From: Liolophura sinensis
Taxonomy: Eukaryota > Mollusca > Polyplacophora > Chitonida > Chitonidae
Length of the DNA stretch: 64,000 nucleotides
Direction of reading: 5' to 3'
Assembly: GCF_032854445.1 (NCBI RefSeq)
Contig: NW_027018029.1
Coordinates: 1-64,000 of the forward strand
The notes under the pieces: model-generated
What the model was told of the DNA's origin: nothing
The model's input: only the letters and a program-made list of their open reading frames with translations
The model's database searches: none
Made by a program: the position numbers and the translations under genes
Shown: positions 50,393-63,800 of the stretch, piece by piece
How the letters are laid out: every line of letters begins with the position of its first letter
Numbering within the stretch: position 1 is the stretch's first letter

Positions 50393-51640
50393 GATTTCTC
50401 GTCACAAAATACGTCGGATTAGCCTCTTACTAGTAGCACTGGAACAGTTTTTCCACTTTTGCATTTTTGCCTGGTCTTTTTGTTAATTGAAACCGGCTAC
50501 ACTGTACTCTGTACAATCGCGACTGGTCATTACTATATTCAACTTTGGACTATAAGTTATGTGCCCTTCGGTAGCCCAGAAGACCTGAAATCTTTGGGCT
50601 AAGCCCATTTAACTCACCCAGCAATTGCCTTATCTTTTTATTTCTAAGTCCAAGACAATCTCAATGTCTTTATCTACGTGTAAAAAAACCACACAATTTG
50701 TACATAAAAAACACAAGGTACTTGATACAGTCTGCTGTAAAAAGTACAACTGACCACAGACCCACATGAATAAGGTGCCAAAAGATGCGGAATTGGGCCA
50801 TTCATCGGCAGCTGTTAAAAAATTGCAAATATCCCTGGTTTCCATGGAGTAAGAGCCGTTGCTGGGCACGTGATTATGACATCAATGATCATTCAATTGT
50901 CGCTACAGGCAAAAGTATTGGTCGGAGAGCAACGCGGTTTGCACCATTCGATTTCTCGTCACAAAATACGTCGGATTAGCCTCTTACCAGCAGCACTGGA
51001 ACAAATTTTCCACCTTTTGCATTTTGCCTGGTTTTTTGTTAATTGAAATCGGCTACACTGTACTCTGTACAATCGCGACTGGTCATTACTATATTCAACT
51101 TTTGACTATAAGTTATGTGCCCTTCGGTAGCCCAGAAGACCTGAAATCTTTGGGCCAAGCCCATTTAACTCACCCAGCAATTGTCTTACTTCTAAGTCCA
51201 AGACAATCTCAATGTCTTTATCTACGTGTAGACAAACCACACCATTTGTACATAAAAAACACAAGGTACTTGATACAGTCTGCTGTAAAAAGTACAACTA
51301 AACACTGACCCACATTTATAAGGTGCCAAAAGATGCGGAATTGGGCCAGGCATTGGCAGCTGTTAAAAAAATTGCAAATATCCCTGGTTTCCATGGAGTA
51401 AGAGCCGTTGCTGTGCACGTGATTATGACATCAATGATCATTGAATTGTCGCTACAGCCAAAAGTATTGGTCGGAGAGCAACGCGGTTTGCACCATTCGA
51501 TTTCTCGTCACAAAATACGTCGGATTAGCCTCTTACTAGTAGCACTGGAACAGTTTTTCCACTTTTGCATTTTTGCCTGGTCTTTTTGTTAATTGAAACC
51601 GGCTACACTGTACTCTGTACAATCGCGACTGGTCATTACT
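49900..51640. repeat. Two-unit (~1,106-bp) local duplication
   Basis: The part from about 49,900 to 50,530 recurs about 1,106 bp later (about 51,006 to 51,636). Both have CAAATTTTCCACCTTTTGCA, TAAACACTG linkers, GGGCCAGGCATTGGC, the GATCATTGAATTG form, TTACTAGTAGC and AAACCGGC. The next parts differ (AACTTTGGAC at 50,540, AACTTTTGAC at 51,648), marking the end of the match. Confidence 0.82.
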
Positions 51641-54600
51641 ATATTCAACTTTTGACTATAAGTTATGTGCCCTTCGGTAGCCCAGAAGACCTAAAATCTT
51701 TGGGCCAAGCCCATTTAACTCACCCAGCAATTGTCTTATTTCTAAGTCCAAGGCAATCTCAATGTCTTTATCTACGTGTAGAAAAACCACACCATTTGTA
51801 CATAAAAAACACAAGGTACTTGATACAGTCTGCTGTAAAAAGTACAACTGACCCACAGACCCACATGAATAAGGTGCCAAAAGATGCGGAATTGAGCCAG
51901 GTATCGGCAGCTGTTGAAAAATTGCAAATTTCCCTGGTTTCCATGGAGTAAGAGCCGTTGCTGTGCACGTAATTATGACATCAATGATCATTGAATTGTC
52001 GCTACAGCCAAAAGTATTGGTCGGAGAGCAACGCGGATTGCACCATTCGATTTCTCGTCACAAAATACGTCGGATTAGCCTCTTACCAGCAGCACTGGAA
52101 CAGTTTTTCCACTTTTGCATTTTTGCCTGGTCTTTTTGTTAATTGAAATCGGCTACACAGTACTCTGTACAATCGCGACCTGGTCATTACTATATTCAAC
52201 TTTTGACTATAAGTTATGTGCCCTTCGGTAGCCCAGAAGACCTGAAATCTTTGGGCCAAGCCATTTAACTCACCCAGCAATTGTCTTACTTCTAAGTCCA
52301 AGACAATCTCAATGTCTTTATCTACGTGTAGAAAAACCACACAATTTGTACATAAAAAACACAAGGTACTTGATACAGTCTGCTGTAAAAAGTACAACTA
52401 AACACTGACCCACATTTATAAGGTGCCAAAAGATGCGGAATTGGGCCAGGAATTGGCAGCTGTTAAAAAAATTGCAAATATCCCTGGTTTCCATGGAGTA
52501 AGAGCCGTTGCTGTGCACGTGATTATGACATCAATGATCATTGAATTGTCGCTACAGCCAAAAGTATTGGTCGGAGAGCAACGCGGTTTGCACCATTCGA
52601 TTTCTCGTCACAAAATACGTCGGATTAGCCTCTTACTAGTAGCACTGGAACAGTTTTTCCACTTTTGCATTTTTGCCTGGTCTTTTTGTTAATTGAAACC
52701 GGCTACACTGTACTCTGTACAATCGCGACTGGTCATTACTATATTCAACTTTGGACTATAAGTTATGTGCCCTTCGGTAGCCCAAAAGACCTGAAATCTT
52801 TGGGCTAAGCCCATTTAACTCACCCAGCAATTGCCTTATCTTCTTATTTCTAAGTCCAAGACAATCTCAATGTCTTTATCTACGTGTAAAAAAACCACAC
52901 AATTTGTACATAAAAAACACAAGGTACTTGATACAGTCTGCTGTAAAAAAGTACAACTGACCACAGACCCACATGAATAAGGTGCCAAAAGATGCGGAAT
53001 TGGGCCATTCATCGGCAGCTGTTAAAAAATTGCAAATATCCCTGGTTTCCATGGAGTAAGAGCCGTTGCTGTGCACGTGATTATGACATCAATGATCATT
53101 CAATTGTCGCTACAGCCAAAAGTATTGGTCGGAGAGCAACGCGGTTTGCACCATTGGATTTCTCGTCACAAAATACGTCGGATTAGCCTCTTACCAGCAG
53201 CACTGGAACAAATTTTCCACCTTTTGCATTTTGCCTGGTTTTTTGTTAATTGAAATCGGCTACACTGTACTCTGTACAATCGCGACTGGTCATTACTATA
53301 TTCAACTTTTGACTATAAGTTATGTGCCCTTCGGTAGCCCAGAAGACCTGAAATCTTTGGGCCAAGCCCATTTAACTCACCCAGCAATTGTCTTACTTCT
53401 AAGTCCAAGACAATCTCAATGTCTTTATCTACGTGTAGAAAAACCACACCATTTGTACATAAAAAACACAAGGTACTTGATACAGTCTGCTGTAAAAAGT
53501 ACAACTAAACACTGACCCACATTTATAAGGTGCCAAAAGATGCGGAATTGGGCCAGGCATTGGCAGCTGTTAAAAAAATTGCAAATATCCCTGGTTTCCA
53601 TGAAGTAAGAGCCGTTGCTGTGCACGTGATTATGACATCAATGATCATTGAATTGTCGCTACAGCCAAAAGTATTGGTCGGAGAGCAACGCGGTTTGCAC
53701 CATTCGATTTCTCGTCACAAAATACGTCGGATAGCCTCTTACTAGTAGCACTGGAACAGTTTTTCCACTTTTGCATTTTTGCCTGGTCTTTTGTTAATTG
53801 AAACCGGCTACACTGTACTCTGTACAATCGCGACTGGTCATTACTATATCCACTTTTGACTATAAGTTATGTGCCCTTCGGTAGCCCAGAAGAACCTGAA
53901 ATCTTTGGGCCAAGCCCATTTAACTCACCCAGCAATTGTCTTATTTCTAAGTCCAAGACAATCTCAATGTCTTTATCTACGTGTAGAAAAACCACACCAT
54001 TTGTACATAAAAAACACAAGGTACTTGATACAGTCTGCTGTAAAAAGTACAACTGACCACAGACCCACATGAATAAGGTGCCAAAAGATGCGGAATTGAG
54101 CCAGGTATCGGCAGCTGTTAAAAAATTGCAAATTTCCCTGGTTTCCATGGAGTAAGAGCCGTTGCTGTGCACGTGATTATGACATCAATGATCATTGAAT
54201 TGTCGCTACAGCCAAAAGTATTGGTCGGAGAGCAACGCGGATTGCACCATTCGATTTCTCGTCACAAAATACGTCGGATTAGCCTCTTACCAGCAGCACT
54301 GGAACAGTTTTTCCACTTTTGCATTTTTGCCTGGTCTTTTTGTTAATTGAAATCGGCTACACTGTACTCTGTACAATCGCGACTGGTCATTACTATATTC
54401 AACTTTTGACTATAAGTTATGTGCCCTTCGGTAGCCCAGAAGACCTGAAATCTTTGGGCTAAGCCCATTTAACTCACCCAGCAATTGCCTTACCTTCTTA
54501 TTTCTAAGTCCAAGACAATCTCAATGTCTTTATCTATGTGTAGAAAAACCACACCATTTGTACGTGAAAAAACACAAGGTACTTGATACAGTCTGCTGTA

Positions 54601-57600
54601 AAAAAGTACAACTGAACACTGACCCACATGAATAGGGTGCCAAAAGATGCGGAATTGAGCCAGGTATCGGCAGCTGTTAAAAAATTGCAAATTTCCCTGG
54701 TTTCCATGGAGTAAGAGCCGTTGCTGTGCACGTGATTATGACATCAAGGATCATTCAATTGTCACTACAGCCAAAAGTATTGGTCGGAGAGCAACGCGGT
54801 TTGCACCATTCGATTTCTCGTCACAAAATACGTCGGATTAGCCTCTTACCAGCAGCACTGGAACAGTTTTTCCACTTTTGCATTTTTGCCTGGTCTGTTA
54901 ATTGAAACCGGCTACACTGTACTCTGTACAATCGCGACTGGTCATTACTATATCCCACTTTTGACTATAAGTTATGTACCCTTCGGTAGCCCAGAAGACC
55001 TGAAATCTTTGGGCCAAGTCCATTTAACTCACCCAGCAATTGTCTTATTTCTAAGTCCAAGGCAATCTCAATGTCTTTATCTACGTGTAGAAAAACCACA
55101 CCATTTGTACATAAAAAACACAAGGTACTTGATACAGTCTGCTGTAAAAAGTACAACTGACCCACAGACCCACATGAATAAGGTGCCAAAAGATGCGGAA
55201 TTGAGCCAGGTATCGGCAGCTGTTGAAAAATTGCAAATTTCCCTGGTTTCCATGGAGTAAGAGCCGTTGCTGGGCACGTGATTATGACATCAATGATCAT
55301 TCAATTGTCGCTACAGGCAAAAGTATTGGTCGGAGAGCAACGCGGTTTGCACCATTCGATTTTCTCGTCACAAAATACGTCGGATTAGCCTCTTACCAGC
55401 AGCACTGGAACAAATTTTCCACCTTTTGCATTTTGCCTGGTTTTTTGTTAATTGAAATCGGCTACACTGTACTCTGTACAATCGCGACTGGTCATTACTA
55501 TATTCAACCTTTTGACTATAAGTTATGTGCCCTTCGGTAGCCCAGAAGACCTGAAATCTTTGGGCCCAGCCATTTAACTCACCCAGCAATTGTCTTACTT
55601 CTAAGTCCAAGACAATCTCAATGTCTTTATCTACGTGTAGACAAACCACACCATTTGTACATAAAAAACACAAGGTACTTGATACAGTCTGCTGTAAAAA
55701 GTACAACTAAACACTGACCCACATTTATAAGGTGCCAAAAGATGCGGAATTGGGCCAGGCATTGGCAGCTGTTAAAAAAATTGCAAATATCCCTGGTTTC
55801 CATGGAGTAAGAGCCGTTGCTGTGCACGTGATTATGACATCAATGATCATTGAATTGTCGCTACAGCCAAAAGTATTGGTCGGAGAGCAACGCGGTTTGC
55901 ACCATTCGATTTCTCGTCACAAAATACGTCGGATTAGCCTCCTTACTAGTAGCACTGGAACAGTTTTTCCACTTTTGCATTTTTGCCTGGTCTTTTTGTT
56001 AATTGAAACCGGCTACACTGTACTCTGTACAATCGCGACTGGTCATTACTATATTCAACTTTTGACTATAAGTTTATGTGCCCTTCGGTAGCCCAGAAGA
56101 CCTAAAATCTTTGGGCCAAGCCCATTTAACTCACCCAGCAATTGTCTTATTTCTAAGTCCAAGGCAATCTCAATGTCTTTATCTACGTGTAGAAAAACCA
56201 CACCATTTGTACATAAAAAACACAAGGTACTTGATACAGTCTGCTGTAAAAAGTACAACTGACCACAGACCCACATGAATAAGGTGCCAAAAGATGCGGA
56301 ATTTAGCCAGGTATCGGCAGCTGTTGAAAAATTGCAATTTCCCTGGTTTCCATGGAGTAAGAGCCGTTGCTGTGCACGTAAATTATGACATCAATGATCA
56401 TTGAATTGTCGCTACAGCCAAAAGTATTGGTCGGAGAGCAACGCGGATTGCACCATTCGATTTCTCGTCACAAAATACGTCGGATTAGCCTCTTACCAGC
56501 AGCACTGGAACAGTTTTTCCACTTTTGCATTTTTGCCTGGTCTTTTTGTTAATTGAAATCGGCTACACTGTACTCTGTACAATCGCGACTGGTCATTACT
56601 ATATTCAACTTTTGACTATAAGTTATGTGCCCTTCGGTAGCCAGAAGACCTGAAATCTTTGGGCCAAGCCCATTTAACTCACCCAGCAATTGTCTTACTT
56701 CTAAGTCCAAGACAATCTCAATGTCTTTATCTACGTGTAGAAAAACCAGACCATTTGTACATAAAAAACACAAGGTACTTGATACAGTCTGCTGTAAAAA
56801 GTACAACTAAACACTGACCCACATTTATAAGGTGCCAAAAGATGCGGAATTGGGCCAGGAATTGGCAGCTGTTAAAAAAATTGCAAATATCCCTGGTTTC
56901 CATGGAGTAAGAGCCGTTGCTGTGCACGTGATTATGACATCAATGATCATTGAATTGTCGCTACAGCCAAAAGTATTGGTCGGAGAGCAACGCGGTTTGC
57001 ACCATTCGATTTCTCGTCACAAAATACGTCGGATTAGCCTCTTACTAGTAGCACTGGAACAGTTTTTCCACTTTTGCATTTTTGCCTGGTCTTTTTGTTA
57101 ATTGAAAACCGGCTACACTGTACTCTGTACAATCGCGACTGGTCATTACTATATTCAACTTTGGACTATAAGTTATGTGCCCTTCGGTAGCCCAGAAGAC
57201 CTGAAATCTTTGGGCTAAGCCCATTTAACTCACCCAGCAATTGCCTTATCTTCTTATTTTCTAAGTCCAAGACAATCTCAATGTCTTTATCTACGTGTAA
57301 AAAAACCACACAATTTGTACATAAAAAACACAAGGTACTTGATACAGTCTGCTGTAAAAAGTACAACTGACCACAGACCCACATGAATAAGGTGCCAAAA
57401 GATGCGGAATTGGGCCATTCATCGGCAGCTGTTAAAAAATTGCAAATATCCCTGGTTTCCATGGAGTAAGAGCCGTTGCTGTGCACGTGATTATGACATC
57501 AATGATCATTCAATTGTCGCTACAGCCAAAAGTATTGGTCGGAGAGCAACGCGGTTTGCACCATTGGATTTCTCGTCACAAAATACGTCGGATTAGCCTC

Positions 57601-59660
57601 TTACCAGCAGCACTGGAACAAATTTTCCACCTTTTGCATTTTGCCTGGTTTTTTGTTAATTGAAATCGGCTACACTGTACTCTGTACAATCGCGACTGGT
57701 CATTACTATATTCAACTTTTGACTATAAGCCCTTCGGTAGCCAGAAGACCTGAAATCTTTGGGCCAAGCCCATTTAACTCACCCAGCAATTGTCTTACTT
57801 CTAAGTCCAAGACAATCTCAATGTCTTTATCTACGTGTAGAAAAACCACACCATTTGTACATAAAAACACAAGGTACTTGATACAGTCTGCTGTAAAAAG
57901 TACAACTAAACACTGACCCACATTTATAAGGTTGCCAAAAGATGCGGAATTGGGCCAGGCATTGGCAGCTGTTAAAAAAATTGCAAATATCCCTGGTTTC
58001 CATGGAGTAAGAGCCGTTGCTGTGCACGTGATTATGACATCAATGATCATTGAATTGTCGCTACAGCCAAAAGTATTGGTCGGAGAGCAACGCGGTTTGC
58101 ACCATTCGATTTCTCGTCACAAAATACGTCGGATTAGCCTCTTACTAGCACTGGAACAGTTTTTCCACTTTTGCATTTTTGCCTGGTCTTTTTGTTAATT
58201 GAAAACCGGCTACACTGTACTCTGTACAATCGCGACTGGTCATTACTATATCCCACTTTTGACTATAAGTTATGTGCCCTTCGGTAGCCCAGAAGAACCT
58301 GAAATCTTTGGGCCAAGGCCCATTTAACTCACCCAGCAATTGTCTTATTTCTAAGTCCAAGACAATCTCAATGTCTTTAATCTACGTGTAGAAAAACCAC
58401 ACCATTTGTACATAAAAAACACAAGGTACTTGATACAGTCTGCTGTAAAAAGTACAACTGACCACAGACCCACATGAATAAGGTGCCAAAAGATGCGGAA
58501 TTGAGCCAGGTATCGGCAGCTGTTAAAAAATTGCAAATTTCCCTGGTTTCCATGGAGTAAGAGCCGTTGCTGTGCACGTGATTATGACATCAATGATCAT
58601 TGAATTGTCGCTACAGCCAAAAGTATTGGTCGGAGAGCAACGCGGATTGCACCATTCGATTTCTCGTCACAAAATACGTCGGATTAGCCTCTTACCAGCA
58701 GCACTGGAACAGTTTTTCCACTTTTGCATTTTTGCCTGGTCTTTTTGTTAATTGAAATCGGCTACACTGTACTCTGTACAATCGCGACTGGTCATTACTA
58801 TATTCAACTTTTGACTATAAGTTATGTGCCCTTCGGTAGCCCAGACCTGAAATCTTTGGGCTAAGCCCATTTAACTCACCCAGCAATTGCCTTACCTTCT
58901 TATTTCTAAGTCCAAGACAATCTCAATGTCTTTATCTATGTGTAGAAAAACCACACCATTTGTACGTGAAAAACACAAGGTACTTGATACAGTCTGCTGT
59001 AAAAAAGTACAACTGAACACTGACCCACATGAATAGGGTGCCAAAAGATGCGGAATTGAGCCAGGTATCGGCAGCTGTTAAAAAATTGCAAATTTCCCTG
59101 GTTTCCATGGAGTAAGAGCCGTTGCTGTGCACGTGATTATGACATCAAGGATCATTCAATTGTCACTACAGCCCAAAAGTATTGGTCGGAGAGCAACGCG
59201 GTTTGCACCATTCGATTTCTCGTCACAAAATACGTCGGATTAGCCTCTTACCAGCAGCACTGGAACAGTTTTTTCCACCTTTTGCATTTTTGCCTGGTCT
59301 TTTTGTTAATTGAATCCGGCTACACTGTACTCTGTACAATCGCGACTGGTCATTACTATATCCCACTTTTGGACTATAAGTTATGTGCCCTTCGGTAGCC
59401 CAGAAGACCTGAAATCTTTGGGCCAAGTCCATTTAACTCACCCAGCAATTGTCTTATTTCTAAGTCCAAGGCAATCTCAATGTCTTTATCTACGTGTAGA
59501 AAAACCACACCATTTGTACATAAAAAACACAAGGTACTTGATACAGTCTGCTGTAAAAAGTACAACTGACCACAGACCCACATGAATAAGGTGCCAAAAG
59601 ATGCGGAATTGAGCCAGGTATCGGCAGCTGTTGAAAAATTGCAAATTTCCCTGGTTTCCA
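50860..59660. repeat. Eight-unit (~4.41-kb) higher-order repeat, two tandem copies
   Basis: Units 50950, 51499, 52049, 52599, 53157, 53706, 54253, 54812 recur as 55358, 55908, 56459, 57008, 57567, 58108, 58658, 59214, displaced by 4,402-4,410 bp. Private marks shared in order: GTAGACAAACC, AAGACCTAAAATC, CCAGGAATTGGCAGC (52446/56855), CTTATCTTCTTATTT, GGATTTCTCG start, AGAAGAACCTG (53889/58293), CTATGTGTAG with GACATCAAGGATC (54740/59143) and TATCCCACTTTTG. The displacement varies because single-base and few-base gaps are frequent in both copies, especially the second. Edges are estimated to about 50 bp. Confidence 0.9.
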
Positions 59661-59766
59661 TGGAGTAAGAGGCCGTTGCTGTGCACGTGATTATGACATC
59701 AATGATCATTGAATTGTCGCTACAGCCAAAAGTATTGGTCGGAGAGCAACGCGGATTGCACCATTC

Positions 59767-60870
59767 GATTTCTCGTCACAAAATACGTCGGATTAGCCTC
59801 TTACCAGCAGCACTGGAACAGTTTTTTCCACTTTTGCATTTTTGCCTGGTCTTTTTGTTAATTGAAATCGGCTACACTGTACTCTGTACAATCGCGACTG
59901 GTCATTACTATATTCAACTTTTTGACTATAAGTTATGTGCCCTTCGGTAGCCCAGAAGACCTGAAATCTTTGGGCTAAGCCCATTTAACTCACCCAGCAA
60001 TTGCCTTACTTCTAAGTCCAAGGACAATCTCAATGTCTTTATCTACGTGTAGAAAAACCACACAAATTTGTACGTGAAAAACACAAGGTACTTAATACAG
60101 TCTGCTGTAAAAAAGTACAACTGACACTGACCCACATGAATAGGGTGCCAAAAGATGCGGAATTGAGCCAGGTATCGGCAGCTGTTTAAAAAATTGCAAA
60201 TTTCCCTGGTTTCCATGGAGTAAGAGCCGTTGCTGTGCACGTGATTATGACATCAATGATCATTCAATTGTCACTACAGCGAAAAGTATTGGTCGGAGAG
60301 CAACGCGGTTTGCACCATTCGATTTCTCGTCACAAAATACGTCGGATTAGCCTCTTACCAGCAGCACTGGAACAATTTTTCCAATTTTGCATTTTTGCCT
60401 GGTCTTTTGTTAATTGAAATCGGCTACACTGTACTATGTACCATCGCGACTGGTCATTACTATATTCAACTTTTGATTATATGTTATATGCCCTTCGGTA
60501 GCCCAGAAGACGTCAAATCTTTCGGCTAAGCCCATTTAACTCACCCAGCAATTGCCTTACTTCTAAGTGCAAGACAATCTCAATGTCTTTATCTACGTGT
60601 AGAAAAACCAGACCATTTGTACATAAAAAACACAAGGTACTTGATACAGTCTGCTGTAAAAAGTACAACTAAACACTGACCCACATTTATAAGGTGCCAA
60701 AAGATGCGGAATTGGGCCAGGCATCGGCAGCTGTTAAAAAAATTGCAAATATCCCTGGTTTCCATGGAGTAAGAGCCGTTGCTGTGCACGTGATTATGAC
60801 ATCAATGATCATTCAATTGTCGCTACAGCCAAAAGGTATTGATCGGAGAGCAACGCGGTTTGCACCATTC
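59767..60870. repeat. Two indel-rich units following the eight-unit repeat
   Basis: Unit starts are 59767 (554 bp) and 60321 (550 bp). The first has extra bases at GTTTTTTCC, CTTTTTGAC, AAGGACAATC and CACAAATTTG and a gap at CAACTGACACTGACC. The second has GGTCTTTTGTTAATT and, near its end, AAAAGGTATTGATCGG. Apart from these they match the 48743-49842 pair. Nothing else is encoded here. Confidence 0.82.
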
Positions 60871-63800
60871 GATTTCTCGTCACAAAATACGTCGGATTAG
60901 CCTCTTACCAGCAGCACTGGAACAAATTTTCCACCTTTTGCATTTTTGCCTGGTTTTTTGTTAATTGAAATCGGCTACACTGTACTCTGTACAATCGCGA
61001 CTGGTCATTACTATATTCAACTTTTGACTATAAGTTATGTGCCCTTCGGTAGCCCAGAAGACCTGAAATCTTTGGGCTAAGCCCATTTAACTCACCCAGC
61101 AATTGCCTTACTTCTAAGTGCAAGATAATCTCAATGTCTTTATCTACGTGTAGAAAAACCACACCATTTGTACGTGAAAAACACAAGGTACTTGATACAG
61201 TCTGCTGTAAAAAGTACAACTGAACACTGACCCACATTTATAAGGTGCCAAAAGATGCGGAATTGAGCCAGGTATCGGCAGCTATTGAAAAATTGCAAAT
61301 TTCCCTGGTTTCCGTGGAGTAAGAGCCGTTGCTGTGCACGTGATTATGACATAAATGATCATTGAATTGTCGCTACAGCCAAAAGTATTGGTCGGAGAGC
61401 AACGCGGTTTGCACCATTCGATTTCTCGTCACAAAATACGTCGGATTAGCCTCTTACCAGCAGCACTGGAACAAATTTTCCACTTTTGCATTTTTGCCTG
61501 GTTTTTTGTTAATTGAAATCGGCTACACTGTACTCTGTACAATCGCGACTGGTCATTACTATATTCAACTTTTGACTATAAGTTATGTGCCCTTCGGTAG
61601 CCCAGAAGACCTGAAATCTTTGGGCTAAGCCCATTTAATTCACCCAGCAATTGCCTTACTTCTAAGTGCAAGACAATCTCAATGTCTTTATCTACGTGTA
61701 GAAAAACCAGACCATTTGTACGTGAAAAACACAAGGTACTTGATACAGTCTGCTGTAAAAAGTACAACTGAACACTGACCCACTTCAGTAAGGTGCCAAA
61801 AGATGCGGAATTGAGCCAGGCATCGGCAGCTGTTAAAAAATTGCAAATATCCCTGGTTTCCATGGAGTAAGAGCCGTTGCTGTGCACGTGATTATGACAT
61901 CAATAATCATTGAATTGTCGCTACAGCCAAAAGTATTGGTCGGAGAGCAACGCGGTTTGCACCATTGGATTTCTCGTCACAAAATACGTCGGATTAGCCT
62001 CTTACCAGCAGCACTGGAACAAATTTTCCACCTTTTGCAGTTTTGCCTGTTTTTTTGTTAATTGAAATCGGCTACACTGTACTCTGTACAATCGCGACTG
62101 GTCATTACTATATTCAACTTTTGACTATAAGTTATGTGCCCTTCGGTAGCCCAGAAGACCTGAAATCTTTGGGCTAAGCCCATTTAACTCACCCAGCAAT
62201 TGCCTTACCTTCTTATTTCTAAGTCCAAGACAATCTCAATGTCTTTATCTACGTGTAAAAAAACCACACAATTTGTACATAAAAAACACAAGGTACTTGA
62301 TACAGTCTGCTGTAAAAAGTACAACTAAACACTGACCCACATTTATAAGGTGCCAAAAGATGCGGAATTGGGCCAGGCATCGGCAGCTGTTAAAAAATTG
62401 CAAATATCCCTGGTTTCCATGGAGTAAGAGCCGTTGCTGTGCACGTGATTATGACATCAATAATCATTCAATTGCCACTACAGGCAAAAGTATTGGTCGG
62501 AGAGCAACGCGGTTTGCACCATTCGATTTCTCGTCACAAAATACGTCGGATTAGCCTCTTACCAGCAGCACTGGAACAGTTTTTTCACTTTTGCATTTTT
62601 GCCTGGTCTTTTTGTTAATTGAAATCGGCTACACTGTACTCTGTACAATCGCGACTGGTCATTACTATATTCAACTTTTGACTATAAGTTATGTGCCCTT
62701 CGGTAGCCCAGAAGACGTCAAATCTTTGGGCTAAGCCCATTTAACTCACCCAGCAATTGCCTTACTTCTAAGTGCAAGACAATCTCAATGTCTTTATCTA
62801 CGTGTAGAAAAACCACACCATTTGTACGTGAATAACACAAGGTACTTGATACAGTCTGCTGTAAAAAGTACAACTGAACACTGACCCACATGAATAAGGT
62901 GCCAAAAGATGCGGAATTGAGCCAGGTATCGGCAGCTGTTGAAAAATTGCAAATATCCCTGGTTTCCATGGAGTAAGAGCCGTTGCTACGCACGTGATTA
63001 TGACATCAATGATCATTCAATTGTCGCTACAGCCAAAAGTATTGGTCGGAGAGCAACGCGGATTGCACCATTCGATTTCTCGTCACAAAATACGTCGGAT
63101 TAGCCTCTTACTAGTAGCATTGGAACAGTTTTTTTACTTTTGCATTTTTGCCTGGTCTTTTTGTTAATTGAAACCGGCTACACTGTACTCTGTACAATCG
63201 CGACTGGTCATTACTATATTCAACTTTTGACTATAAGTTATGTGCCCTTCGGTAGCCCAGAAGACCTGAAATCTTTGGGCCAAGCCCATTTAACTTACCC
63301 AGCAATTGTCTTACTTCTAAGTCCAAGACAATCTCAATGTCTTTATCTACGTGTAGAAAAACCAGACCATTTGTACATAAAAAACACAAGGTACTTGATA
63401 CAGTCTGCTGTAAAAAGTACAACTGACCACAGACCCACATGAATAAGGTGCCAAAAGATGCGGAATTGGGCCATTCATCGGCAGCTGTTAAAAAAATTGC
63501 AAATATCCCTGGTTTCCATGGAGTAAGAGCCGTTGCTGGGCACGTGATTATGACATCAATGATCATTCAATTGTCGCTACAGCCAAAAGTATTGGTCGGA
63601 GAGCAACGCGGTTTGCACCATTCGATTTCTCGTCACAAAATACGTCGGATTAGCCTCTTACCAGCAGCACTGGAACAAATTTTCCACCTTTTGCATTTTG
63701 CCTGGTTTTTTGTTAATTGAAATCGGCTACACTGTACTCTGTACAATCGCGACTGGTCATTACTATATTCAACTTTTGACTATAAGTTATGTGCCCTTCG

